Source: Datisca glomerata
Lineage: Eukaryota; Streptophyta; Magnoliopsida; Cucurbitales; Datiscaceae
NCBI GenBank assembly: GCA_003255025.1
Contig: QANY01008648.1
Location: 388,932-452,931, forward strand
Direction of reading: 5' to 3'
Length of the DNA: 64,000 nt
Shown here: positions 45,566-58,500 of the stretch, in pieces
Layout: each line of letters opens with the position of its first letter
Position numbering within the stretch: the first letter of the stretch is position 1
The notes under the pieces: model-generated
What the model was told of the DNA's origin: nothing
The model's input: the letters and a program-made list of their open reading frames with translations, nothing else
Databases searched by the model: none
Program-made: the position numbers and the translations under genes

Positions 45566-47320
45566 GACACTTGTACTATGCTTTTTAAAAAATACCTAAA
45601 ATAGAGTAGTTTTGGAAAATATCCCAAAATTATGGTAGTTTTGTCCACGATGGAAATCATCTTTTGCAAAGACGATTTCGTCGAGCCAACACTTATTGGG
45701 CCGAGGACCATGGAAATCATCTTTGTAAAGATGTTTTCCAGTGCATTGAAAATCAGTTTTTGCATAGACGATTTCAGTTATTTCATTTTCAACTAAAATA
45801 TCCCAACAAAAATAAACATCTTATAATCTTATCCCAATAAAAATAATAAACAACTTGCATTTTTAACAATTAATAAAATAGAAAGAGTAAAATATGATTC
45901 AAAAGACCATTACAACTCCGATATGGCCAAAAAGACTATTACAACTCCATGATAAAAAAAACGCCATTATAGATCCAATATGATTATTCTAAAAATGTTT
46001 GTTACATGATACTAAGACTAAGAAATATCCAATAAGTCAATCATGTTCTTCATGTCGGCCGTCTTCCAATACTTTTGGGACGTATTTCATATGTTTGTAA
46101 TTGTGTTACTTGTGATAAATATTCTTCACTAGTGCGGTCCACGGTGGATGCGTCTTTCTCAATAATAGGTGAGCCTTTCCCTATAATAGAAGCATATTCC
46201 ACAGGAGACGCATCTTTTAAGTTTTGGGCACACCTTTTACCTCTAGCAGCTACACCCAACCCATTAATTGAACGTTGATTATAAGAAACTCCATTTGTAT
46301 GATGTTAAGGTTAATGACATGATTCATAACAAACTCTATTAATTGAATGTTGATTATAACAAACTTCATTTGAACCGTCTACGACATTACCATTCTTGTA
46401 ACATAAAACTATAATAAATGTTTCTCCCATTTGTCAACCTACAAACCAATAAAAAAAATCAGAACTAAATTTAGAATTCAACAATAAATCTACAAATTCA
46501 GAGTTGATAACTACAATTCCATAACATATCAACACATATTCATAAATAAAATTTTAGGAATTAAAAGTTTCATCAACACATAATTGAGAAACATACACAA
46601 GTTACACAATTTCGTCTAAATCATCTTGTAACAAAACTATTAAATTTGACAAAACAAAAAATTCATAAAAATTTGAAACTTTGAAGAGATTGAATGAGTT
46701 AGAAATCTAGGATTTGAGAGGTGCAATAATGAGAGAGAGAATAATAAATATTGTAGAACACATAACATAAGATTCATAGAAAAATGAAAAATTTCAAGAG
46801 TTGATTTTTTCTTTTTTACAAATTGAATGAGCTAGAAAATACACATAGAGCTTGGGAGAGATCTTGCTTGCATTTTGAGAGATAAAGAAGCTTGCTTGTG
46901 TGGTGAGAGTAAGATAGTAGTGAGATAGAGAGAGAGTAATGACAGAGAAGATAGGAGAAAGATGAAGCTTTGATATGTTATGCCTTTAGTTATGTACTGG
47001 ACAAGGGGGCTTCGTTAAAAACGAAGCTCGAGTGAAATAATCTTTTGCTAAGACTTCACTAAAGCAATTCGTCTTTCGCCAAGGTGACTTCACTTAAGAA
47101 AATTGTCTTTGTGAAAGATAGTTCAACTTTACGAGTTCACTTAAGCAAATCATCTTTTGCAAAGACGACTTCGCTTAAGCAAATCGTCTTTTGCAAATGC
47201 GACTTTGCTTAAACAAATCATCTTTGCGAAGACTACTTCACTTAAGCAAATTGTATTTGCGAAAGATGATTTTAACTTTAATAAAAGTTGAACTTGTCTT
47301 TGCAAAATATGAGAATGATC
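45566..47320 (-). mobile_element. Internally deleted PMD-MULE derivative
   Basis: On the minus strand it starts with a subterminal repeat array (47040-47320), then an ATG at 46430 giving MGETFIIVLCYKNGNVVDGSN, the same opening as the transposase at 28231. After some 35 codons it passes straight into the C-terminal tail of the PMD gene (LSQVTQLQTYEIRPKSIGRRP, 46050-46260), matching 33080-33145. Everything between, about 5 kb in the longer element, is gone. Its 3' end (45570-45740) has ATCATCTTTTGCAAAGACGA and TTATTGGGCC in the same layout as the left end of the longer element. A two-copy repeat (GTTGATTATAA...CAAACTTCATTT) lies at 46270-46375. Confidence 0.7.
47035..47320. repeat. ~34-bp subterminal repeat array of the MULE derivative
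   Basis: Seven to eight units of ACTTCGCTTAAGCAAATCGT followed by CTTTTGCAAAGACG. GTCTTTGCAAA is the same core seen at 27600-27720 and 45655-45740, so it is a candidate transposase-binding motif. Confidence 0.8.
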
Positions 47321-47337
47321 TGGGGCCACGTTGTCCA

Positions 47338-48062
47338 TCGAGAGAGGGGGGTAGGTAAAGGAGAGAGAGATGTGGGGGATGGATGGAGAGAGGAGAGGGA
47401 GAGAGTGAGGGACAGAGAGTTAAGGGATAAAGATAATGAGAGAGGGGGTGAGAGTAGAGATGGGGGATAGGGAGAGAGGGGGGAGGGAAAGAGAGAATAG
47501 GGAGAATAAGAGAGGGCGAGTGAGAGGGAGATGGGGAGAGAGTGGGGAGAAGGAGAGAGAGAGGAGGGGAGACATAAAGAGAAGGTGATAGGGAAAAAAG
47601 CTGGAGGGATAAAGAGAGAGAGATAGATGGGGCGAGAGAAGGGGAGAAAGATGGAGATAGAGATAGATATATAGATAAAAGATAGAGATGAGTGGAGGGA
47701 GAGACAAATATATAGATAAATAGATTTAGAGATAGGGAGGGGGAGAAAGGGAGAGAAAGGGAGAGAGATGGAGATAGAGGAGAGAGATAGAGAGAGAGGG
47801 AGACGGAGATAGAGGAAAGGGAGAGATATAGATAGATAGATAGATAGATAGAGAGAGCAGGAGATGGGGATAGTTGGAGAGAGATATATAGATAGAGAGA
47901 GGGGGGGGGGAGAGAGTTAAAGAAATAGACAAATAGATAGAGAAAGAATTAGAGAAATAGACAAATAGATAGATAAAGAATTAGAGAAATAGACAAATAG
48001 ATAGATTGATAGATAAAGAGAGTTGGATAAAAAGACAAATAAATAGATAGAGAGAGAGAGCA
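47338..48062 (+). repeat. Purine-rich (GA/GATA) tract, ~0.7 kb
   Basis: Nearly all purines on the plus strand: GAGAGGG, GGGGGAGAGAG and GATAGATAGATAG runs, with T mainly in GATA units and GATAGACAAATA-type repeats near the end. Minus-strand frames (Leu/Ser/Pro runs) and the plus-strand frame are artefacts. It separates the MULE derivative from the MTR4 promoter. Confidence 0.95.
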
Positions 48063-48863
48063 AGAATGGATGTACTAAAGCTTAAAGAAAAAGCCAAAGC
48101 GAGAAACTAAGTGAAACAAATTTTCTTTATGTGGTGACGTCGTTTTTGCTATGCACACAATTATAATGCAGGGTACTAAAAGCATCATTTTGGGCTTTTG
48201 TGGGACGTGACACTTTTTTATAATTTTCATTTCGTGGAAGTCCCCGGCAGAGGAAAGGGCTGTAGGTGATGGCGCGTTCTGCTTCTTATCTAGAGAGGGG
48301 CGCGAAAATCGCCTCACAATTTATAAGTATAAGTTATAGGTTGAGTAATTTTACACCGATAAATAAAATTTTAATTGATCAAGTGATATGCTAATAATTC
48401 AAAGATTAATTTGACAATTAATTTTAATGAGTTATAAAATTAATTTATAAATTATTGAAATATTACTAGATGAATTAAAATTTAGCAGATGCAAAATTAC
48501 TTTTATAAATTAACAAAAATGACTTCGAATATAAATTTTTAAAAAGTTGTTATTTTTCTATTAACCCTTCTCTCAAGATTTTTTTATCGAAATCCTCTCG
48601 CAAGATTGAGGGTTAGCTTTGGGGCACAACTTTTCTTTCGAGTTATTTTCTTTTAAACTTCTGTCTTCGTCTGTTCACGATCTCCCGCCTTCCCGCCGCT
48701 TCCTCTCTCGGCCAACTTCTTCCCAGTCTTCCTCTCCTCCTTCTCGGCAAAGACGACCTCCTTCGGTCCTTCCTAGAAGCAGCAGAGAGTTATCGTCAAA
48801 CACTGCCCCTCCCCGAAGCTTATACCTTCTTCGTGCGCAAATAGCAGAGTGAACTGGTGGTGG
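48063..48863 (+). promoter_or_regulatory. MTR4 promoter and 5' leader
   Basis: No coding exon recognised. About 48600-48863 is C/T-rich (TTCCTCTCCTCC-like), typical of a plant 5' leader, and ends at the first in-frame ATG (48864); the in-frame stop before it is at 48774. Upstream, 48350-48560 is AT-rich. A candidate E2F site lies at ~48298-48308 and a TGACGTC-like element at ~48135. The transcription start is not determined. Confidence 0.5.
48298..48308 (-). promoter_or_regulatory. Candidate E2F-binding site
   Basis: Minus-strand ATTTTCGCGCC fits the plant E2F consensus TTTSSCGC. It lies ~560 bp upstream of the MTR4 start. One match without supporting data. Confidence 0.3.
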
Positions 48864-49519
48864 ATGATTGTGGTGGTGTCTGGGACTACAATGACTACGG
48901 AGTTGAGAGTACCGCGGTGAGTTTTACTTTCTCGAATATTATGTTGTTTATTATTTGATTTCCTGCCTTTGATTTGTTTATATGGACGATGGTAATGTGG
49001 AGAGGACTGTTATCATTCTCTTTTGTGGTGGGGGGTTGAGTAGCGTTGCTGGCTACGGATAACCAATATGGTTTTTGGCTTGTCTCGTTCAACTGTGTTT
49101 ATGGGTGAGAAGTTTGACGCTTTCTTGTTTTGTACTTGCTGAAGGAGGAAATTAATGCTGTTTGTTCATATATTATTTAGACTCCGTTAAAAATATAGTA
49201 GTTTGAAGAAGAATCGCTGTCTGGTTTTTTACTTTAATCAAGGGAAGCTGTCGTGAGTTCACTCAAGAGAAAATCTGTGGTAGATCCTGCTGAGGAATCT
49301 CCGCAGAAACAGCCGAGAGAAAATGGCTCTGTTACGCCTGACAATGAACCAGTGGCCTGTATTCATGATGTGTCATACCCAGAGGGCTATGTTCCTCCTC
49401 AGCCTTCCGATGCCACTTCTGCAAGAGAGAAGTCGGAGCCTGCAAAGGAGTTCCCTTTCTCTCTTGACCCCTTCCAATCAGAAGCGATCAAATGCCTGGA
49501 AAATGGTGAATCTGTTATG
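48864..49519 (+). CDS. MTR4: MTR4 exons 1-2: start region and N-terminal arm
   Basis: Exon 2 reads [20 protein letters not shown], but the codon where Met is expected (49253) is GTG and an in-frame TAA sits at 49235. A polypyrimidine run and TCAAG at 49242 make a good acceptor, and CGCG|GTGAGT at 48916/48917 is a near-perfect donor. Joining them gives ATG ACT ACG GAG TTG ... CCG CGG GAA in frame, so ATG 48891 (or 48864, nine codons earlier, in frame) supplies the start. The rest is a low-complexity arm with the conserved [10 protein letters not shown] and [20 protein letters not shown], the Q-motif-like start of RecA1. Confidence 0.75.
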
Positions 49520-52500
49520 GTATGTTTTCTGCCTTAAAATGTTTGATTTTTTGAACATGTCCTACCATGGTTATAGCTCACCTTTGTTCAAGAAATATGT
49601 TATCTCACAACAAAATGCGAGAATAAATTGAAACAGAAGTACTTGATTGTCTTAGCATCAGCTTCGACCTTCTGGAACAATGCTTTTGCAGTTTCGTTTA
49701 CATAATAGAGGACGCTGAAAACTCATGCTTAGACACTTCTGCAAGAGGAAATATAGCTCGATGAGAACTTTTGAACTCTTTAACAGCTTGACTGATTAAG
49801 GAGAGCCATACATTCCAACAGCTGATTCTTTACCTTTTTTTACAGATTCTGACCAAATCATACTACCTAGATAAGAACTCTTTGTAAATGCCCGTTATCC
49901 ATATGAAAGTAACTTTCCATAGAAGTCGGATTGTTTCTCCAAGGATAAAATAACAGTATCATATATGTGTGTGTGTGTTTATATATTTACAGATAAAAAA
50001 AGAGAAAAAGATAATTTCATTCCATGCAAAATGTATGTATTTTGTTTCTCTATACAAATTAACCTGCAAATGATTTTATGAATATGGACTAAGACCGTGG
50101 TGGACAGATTATCGTCTACTTGCAAATGGTTTTCTTGGTTTCTAGGGAGCTTTCTAGATAATGCTGTTTGTTGATGGCATGTGTTCTCTACATTGTACTT
50201 CTAATTCCAAATTCATTACACTGACAGGTATCTGCCCATACATCAGCTGGAAAAACTGTGGTAGCATTGTATGCTATTGCTATGTCACTTCGGAATAAGC
50301 AAAGAGTAATATATACGTCACCGATCAAGGCTCTCAGCAACCAAAAATATAGGGAGTTCAAAGAGGAGTTTTCAGATGTTGGTCTAATGACTGGGGATGT
50401 AACAATTGATCCCAATGCTTCTTGTTTGGTACTAATTGTCATTGCTTACAGGATTTATTTTCTTTTAAACTGCTAAAGTATCCAATCTGTTTATGGTTTG
50501 TTAAAATGCTAATCGTTTCAGGTGATGACCACTGAAATTTGGCGAAGTATGCAGTACAAAGGATCAGAGATTACACGTGAAGTGGCTTGGATCATATTTG
50601 ATGAAGTTCATTACATGCGAGATCGGGAAAGAGGTGTGGTTTGGGAAGAGAGCATTGTCATGGCCCCAAAAAACTCTCGATTTGTCTTTCTCTCTGCCAC
50701 TGTGCCTAATGCAAAAGAGTTTGCTGATTGGGTTGCAAAGGTTTAATTTTGGTTTCTCCCTTTTGTTTCTGAGGATGAATCACTTGTTTTGTTATTGCCC
50801 CTTGGTTCTTTGGCTCTGGTACAGATGATTGAATTTTTCTTAGAATGTTGGGGTGCATCCGAATTACGTTTGTTCCTGATTTTGTGAACTATTTAGGATG
50901 AAAACAATTAAGAAGAAGCAAGTGTTGTGGTTTTGTGTTACTTTTGCAAGTTTTTGGGTGATTTGCATAGAGCGCAACTGAAGGGTCTTTGAAGATATAT
51001 ATAGTCACTCTGGCAGAACAAACATTTTTTTGTTTTCTTTTTGGAGTTCTGAATCCAAAATTTTGAAGTTGTCACCTTAAATTTTGTCAAGTTCAAGCAA
51101 TAAGCCTAGAGGACATGCAAAAAGCAAATGTACTCTATGCATCTTTTGAATTTTGTTCCTCTTGTTATCAGGAGGTGACTTCATCAATTATCCAATAATT
51201 GAACTTAAGCGCCATTAAGTAAATCTTTCTTCTACTTATTGTTCTTCTTCATGCCATGCATTCATGTATAAAATGAAACATTAGAGTCTTTATTGATTGA
51301 ACAGGATTTAAGCATAACACTGGCTTCTCAAGGGCAACATTCTTTACTTCCTTTTTTCACATTATTTTTAATTCCTATTTCAGCTTGTAGAAAATAGTAC
51401 TATGATTTTTATGGAGTCTGTTTTAGAAATTTAGAAATTTATATCACCTTCTGTATTGAATCCTTAATCATCTTGTATGACAATGTAATCAGTGGCACAA
51501 TTTCTTTAATTTTTATTTGAATTGTGTAAGTGGGAGGTATACCTACTTATTCCATATGTATAATGCTTATACAGGTCCACCAACAACCTTGTCACATTGT
51601 TTATACTGATTATCGGCCAACACCTCTTCAACATTATATATTCCCTTCAGGAGGCGATGGTCTATACTTGGTGGTGGATGAAAAGGGAAACTTTCGCGAG
51701 GATAGTTTTCAGAAATCATTAAATGCGCTTGTTCCTTCTGGTGAGTCTGACAAGAAAAAGGAGAATGGAAAGTGGCAGAAAAGTTTGACTTTAGGGAGAG
51801 TTGGTGAAGAAAGTGACATTTTTAAGATGGTCAAAATGATAATTCAGCGGCAATATGATCCAGTTATACTTTTCAGCTTTAGTAAAAGAGAATGTGAATT
51901 TCTTGCGATGCAGGTAGTATTCCATCTATTGTAAATATGCTTTGTTTAGTTAGATGGTCTGTCTGTCTATGGTAATGCAAGTGTTTTCAACTTTGGTATC
52001 ATTATCTCTTGGATGTGAGATACATATTTATATGGGAAAATTTCACTGTACTCCCTCAAAGTGTGAGTAATAGTGTGTTTAAACCCTAAAATTTAAAACA
52101 TTGCGCTTTGAACCTTAAACTGTACAAGTTACAGTTTAAGCCCTGAAGCAAAATCCGTCCATTTTTCTGTCAAATTTAACGGAACGACGTTGCTTTCATA
52201 CACTCAAAATGATGTTGCTTTGATACCCGCAAAATGACTTCGATTCACTTACAAAATCTTTTTCGTTCTCTATTACCAAAATCTTTTTGTGGTCGGGGGC
52301 TTTTGAATATTTTGAATCACAATCTTCGACGAAACGTTTCTGCATAAGGCCATGATTCTGTCTTAAGGATCTCATCTGTTCATCCTTCAATGCAATGGTA
52401 TTTTTTAGTTCTTCAATCTGGTTTGATGCATCGAGAGGCTGTTGTTTTAGTAGTTGATACAGTTGATGAAGCTTTAAAATAACTATGTATACTCCTGAAG

Positions 52501-55500
52501 AGAACACTACTCAGATGGAAATATCGAAGAGATTGATATACCATCAGTTTTAATAGAGAAATCCCTTGGGCTCAATCAACTTTAATATACCCATCACTCC
52601 ATCAACTTTAATATACCCATCACTCCATCAGCTTTAATAATAAAAAACCCACTAAGCATTTTCGATACAATAACTTGTGGATTAGATTCCTCCATTCTGT
52701 GAACCGTTGCACTGAGCTCAATCCCTGGCCTCCCACACCACGAGTAACGTCTCCTCTTAGATCCACCTCTCATCCTCAATCGTGAGGGATGGGGAAGAAG
52801 AAATCACGAAGGAAGAAGAGATAGTTAGGGAGGGATGGTGAAATAGGGTTTTAAGTGGATTGATTTTGGGTTTTGGGTGTTTGGGTTTTGGGTGAGGGAA
52901 CGTGAAATTAATGAAATGACGTCATTTTGAGTGTATCAAAGTGACGTCGTTTCGTTAAATTTGACGGAGTTTGCTTTCGGGTTTAAAGTGCAACTTTTGT
53001 ATAATTTAAGGTTCAAAGTGCAACGTTTTAAAGTTTAGGTTTTAAATTGACTATTACTAATAGTTTGAGGGAGTAAAGTGAAATTTTCCCTATTCATAGT
53101 TAAGTTCTCTCTAGTCCTTGGTGTCAAAAATGTTGAGTTGATTCCCAGTAAGCTCATTAAATTAGAATAGAATCGGAGATAAACTTAACCATGAGCATGT
53201 ATTTGATTAGCTCATGTTCTCGTGTTAATAATTGCACGCTGTATTTTACTCCCATGTAAGTCTTTGTTTTGTTTTTGTTGTTATAGATGGCAAAAATGGA
53301 TCTAAACGGAGATGATGAAAAGGTTAACACAGAGACAATCTTTTGGAGTGCCATGGATATGCTTTCTGATGATGATAAGAAGCTACCTCAGGTGAGTTCT
53401 TATTCATTTTTTTGAATGGCAGTTTTGTGTAAATTTTTGCACGAACATTTTCAAGTTCTGCTTGATATCTAGAAGACGTAATTGGCAATGATTCCATTTC
53501 ATGAACATTACCTTAATAGTTTTTTCTGTATTTCCCTATCCTGTTAATATTGGGTGCTACTTCTATGATTTGGCAGAAAATGTTAATCGCTGATTTTTCA
53601 ATTCAAGTGCTGAAGCCTTCTAACCTTGTTTTGGCTTAAGTCATAATTGGAAAATTATCACATTTTCTTCGTATGGGGTTCACCTTGCCATAATTATGGG
53701 AATCATGATACTGATCGTTTCGATTGTACGATTTTATTGATAGAACTACTAAGAGCTTTCCCCTTTTTTGGTAACCCGAGGTATGAAACCTCTTTAGAGC
53801 ATCTGAATACTTTATAAGAAGTATGTAAGTCCTCATATCCAAATGCTCTGGACGACACTAGGGAGGTGTCTCCACGATCATTTGAAGTCAAAAGATCTCC
53901 TATTTGTAAAGTGAGCTCCTTAGCCACTTTAAGCTACCCCAACAGGTTTAGAAGTGGTCAGAATTTTAAGAGTGTCTTATGGGAAATCACAAAATTACTT
54001 GTTGAAGTTGGTACATTTTAATGTAGTCATCTCATATAGAGTATTATTCTCTTTTGTTGCTTCTACACAGGTTTCCAATATGTTACCTCTCTTGAAACGT
54101 GGAATAGGCGTCCATCATTCTGGTTTACTTCCTATTCTTAAGGAGGTGATTGAGATATTATTTCAAGAAGGGCTTATCAAGGTTAGAAGTGATAAGGGAT
54201 AACTCTTTTTTCTATTCAATGTTTCGTCTCATATGGTGTAATAATTTATACTCGTTAGCACTTAAATTCGTCACAATTCATTTTAAGTATGCATAATGTC
54301 AGAGCGTTTGTGACTAAAGTTGCATAAGCTGATCTTATGCCTCTATTCCTTTGTTTGGTTTGATTATTTGACATTTTAATCCCCTCTCCCCGCCTTAAAC
54401 ATCTCTATCAAAAAATAAATTAAATTTTTTAATCCACTATGATTTTAAGCTTTATTATAATATTGTTTTGAACATTCTGAGCTGACTAACACACTTTACA
54501 CCCATTTTAATGCTCTTGTATGTTAAATCTCTATCCAAAAATTTCTTAATCCACTATGATTTTAAGCTTTATTATAATCCTTTTTCGAACATTCTGAGCT
54601 GACTAACACTTTACACCCATTTTAATGCCCTTGTTTATTATTACTTACAAAAATTGCATTATTACTCATAATACTTCTTTAAGAACATTTACATACAAGT
54701 TCTACTAAGATTTAAATCTTTCCTTCAGTGTTTATTTGCCACAGAGACCTTCAGTATTGGATTGAACATGCCTGCAAAAACTGTTGTTTTTACCAATGTC
54801 CGTAAATTCGATGGTGATAAGTTCAGATGGTTATCAAGTGGAGAATATATTCAAATGAGTGGGCGTGCTGGACGTCGAGGTATTGATAAACGTGGAATAT
54901 GCATCCTGATGGTGGATGAGAAGCTAGAACCGTCAACTGCTAAAATGATGCTTAAAGGGACTGCTGATTGTTTGAATAGGTATTAGAGTTGCTTCTAAGA
55001 AGTCGTCTTCCTCTCTTTCGTTTTTTAGGGTGAGCAACTACGTATATATGGTTGTCCTAGGATATATTTAGTTTTCTCTGTCATTGTCCAAATCTTTTTT
55101 ATGCAACTACTCTAGATCTTCCACTTCCAGTATCATTGCTTATTGAAAAGCTATGACAAAATTATGCAAACTCAAATTGAAACCAGAACTACATAGATTT
55201 TTCTGCTAATGTAACTTCACTAACAAACGTAACTTTACTCAAAAAGAAAAAATCTTTGTGTAAGTTCCTTTATATTGGAAAAAGGGCAAGAATTGAACTT
55301 ATTTTATTGCAAGTACTACCTGCATTTTTGATGTCATTTGTATAACATCGATCAATAGAGAAATATGTTTTAAGACAACCTTCAATTCATGATATGCATG
55401 GATTTTTTTATTTATACTCTTTTTCTATTATTTTATTGAAATTCAGTTTCTTAGTAAGAAAATGATAGGCATAGATTTATTTAAGGAGTGATCATCTTGT

Positions 55501-58500
55501 TAATTGAATACATTGACATTTTTTCTCTTGCATTCCAGTGCATTCCATTTAAGTTACAACATGCTCTTGAATCAAATGCGGTGTGAAGATGGTGATCCTG
55601 AGAATCTGCTCCGTAATTCCTTCTATCAGTTTCAGTCAGATCGTGCTATTCCTGATCTTGAGGTTTGTTGGCACTGAATTTGCTTGGACTTTCTTTTTTG
55701 TTGACACCCAAAAGGTGGATGAGGAATGATCTAGATTTTAAATTTTATATAATTGTTGTATTTTCATTAAGTTTTATTATTGTTGTGTTTGACCACTTCC
55801 ACTAGATGATACAGTTTGGTGTTTAAATAGGTTCAGATCATTGCAGTCTTCGTTTTTAGTGTTATTTGCAGTTGGATAAATTTTTGACCAGAGAGTTGAC
55901 TTGGCTACTTTCCCTTACAGATAACCACGTGATACTGTTTACAGTCTGTAAATGCAAAACTTGGTTCTGATAATTGAGGTCCTCTTGGATGCACTTTTAA
56001 CCAGAGAGCTGGCTTGGCTATTTTTTTCTTATATAATCACGAAGGAAAGATATTAGTAAAACTAATAAACAGTGACATTATTGCAGAAACAAGCAAAGGT
56101 CCTTGAAAAAGAGCGGGATTCAATCATAATTGAAGACGAAGATAGTTTGAAAAATTACTATGATTTGCTCAAACAATACAGAAGTTTGAAAAAGGATGTT
56201 CGTGATATAGTGTTGTCCCCAAGGTACTGTTTACCGTTTCTGCAAGCTGGAAGGCTGGTGTCTATTCAATGCGCTAGAAGTGGTGAAGCGTCCTCCGATT
56301 TTTCCATCGAGGACCAGGTTACATGGGGTGTAATAATTAATTTTCAAAGGGTGAAAACTGATTTTGAAGGTAATTATTCTTCTTTTCTGGCACTAAGTAC
56401 TCTCCGAGTTCAGTTCAGATTGTAATTTGTTTACACCAACTATTCAGATGATGCAAGTACAAAACCAGAAGATGCAAAGTACATGGTAGATGTTCTTACG
56501 AGATGTGTTGTGAGTAAAGATGGATTCCAGAAGAAGACTATTAAGATTGCCCAACTGAAAGAGTCAGGAGAACCTCTTGTAGTTTCCATCCCCATCTCCC
56601 AGGTAATGCATCAGATGCTCATACTAGCTCCATATTTACTGTTACATAGGGAAGAGGATGGCCTGAGTAATTAGAGTTAGTATGCGTAGTGTAGTGTGTA
56701 CATGGAAGCTCCTCTTGAATGGGATAAACATACAGTCTTTGAGCTAGATATGGAATGGCGATAGATAATTGGTGATGCCAATGCTTGGCTAAATAAAAAG
56801 TGGTGAGAAAAAAAAGAAAGATATAAAACAAAAATGCAGTTGATAGCTGCGGAAATATGTGCTGCACATTTTCTTTGAGTCTAATGGCATCTTGTATGCA
56901 CTATGCAAAGACTGTTGAATAACTAAATTATTTCATCTATTTCGATTAGGCTACAACAGGAATATATGGAACCTAGATGCAAACTATGAAAGGAAAAATA
57001 ATTTACGTAAATTAAATCCTCTAATTAACTCCTAAATTATTTTCTAAGATTACACAATAATTGCATATTTCCTAAACTAGTAAAAACTATGGAAGGAAAG
57101 AATTCCAACACTCCCCCTCAAGATATTTTTAATACACAGCTTGCTTACAAACCTTGTAAAGGAAGAACTTGAAACTCCTTTTGTGAAGATATTTGCAAGT
57201 TGATGACTTGTTGAGACAAAATGAGTACAAATTTGTTCATTGCCAATTTTTTCTTTGATGAAGTCTGTCCACTTCAACATGTTTTGTTACGTTATGCTGA
57301 ACATGATTGTGTGCAATGTTAATTGCTGCTTTGTTGTCACAATACAACTTCATACGTTCTTCTATTCCACTTTTAACTCCTTCAAGATGGTTTTCAACTA
57401 CAGAAGTTCACGTATGCTCAGAGCCGTAGCCCTGAACTCAGCTTCTGCACTAGACCTAGCAACTATTGGTTGTTTTTTGCTTCTTTATGTGACCAAGTTT
57501 ACTCTCACAAATGTGCAAGTCGTTGACCTTCTATCTGTAACAGATTCAGCCCAATCTGCATCTGTGTAGGGTTCTACCTTTAGAGAGCAATAGTACAACT
57601 TTAGGAGTTGACTTTAAGAACCTTAGTATCTTGAATTGTATTATGGCTAGCACTCTTTTTCCTTTTTTGAGTTTTCCCCAATGAGGTTTTTACTAGACGG
57701 TTTTTTAACGAGGCTAGCCAAGGGTTTTTTTTACATTTTTTACCTACTCTTTATATTGCGTGCTATTTCTTTAGCTTTTTATTGGTTGAGTCACAATCTT
57801 TGGTATTCCTTCCCGTTCTGAACTCTTATTTGTTTCTTTTTCTTTTTTCTTATTTATTATATGTCTAGCTGCTGGTCTCTCTAGTAGCTAGTCACATTTT
57901 TCAACCTTAGAATCTTGTGTACTGCATCCATATGGCACTCAAGAGGTGCATGTATATATTGGCTTACTATTCCCACTGCGTAGGCAATATCATGCCTTGT
58001 GTGGGATAAGTAGATAAGTCTTTCTACCAGTCTTTGGTATCTTCCTTTGTTAGTTGGAATCCCCTTAGAGCCCAGTTGATGATTGGGTTCAGTTGGAGAC
58101 ACCCTAGCATCCATGTTTCATATAGTAAATCCAGAGTATACTTCCTTTATGATACAAGAATCCCTTTCTCAGATCTTGCGACTTCAATGCCAAGGTAATA
58201 CCTAAGAGATCCCAAATCCTTAGTTTCAAATTCTTTGGCTAAGAAGTTTTAGTTTCTGCATTTCCTCCAAATCGTTCTTTGTAATGAAAATATCATCTAC
58301 ATAAACAATAAGAGCAGTTAAGTTTCCATTAGAAGAGTGCTTAATGAAGAGAGTATGATCTCCTTAACTCTGAGAGAAATCAAATTTAAGGAGAGATTTG
58401 GTAAATCGCTCAAACCATGCTCTCAGAGTTTGTTCTAACGCTTAGAGAGACTTTTTTTAACTTGCAGACCTTTCCTTGACTTGAAATGTTCTCAAAACCT

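Noticed and set aside
47420..47932. Minus-strand frames rich in Leu, Ser and Pro
   Set aside because: Low-complexity reading of the purine tract.
48075..48317. 80-codon minus-strand frame as a divergent gene next to MTR4
   Set aside because: No recognised domain, and it would end at the purine tract. The region is better explained as promoter.
49253..49255. GTG as a genuine start codon for MTR4
   Set aside because: An in-frame ATG becomes available through a consensus-quality 5' intron, which is the simpler explanation.
52196..52507. Coiled-coil-like frame as an independent gene
   Set aside because: It lies wholly inside a MULE in an MTR4 intron, with no promoter or exon structure; kept only as a possible captured fragment.
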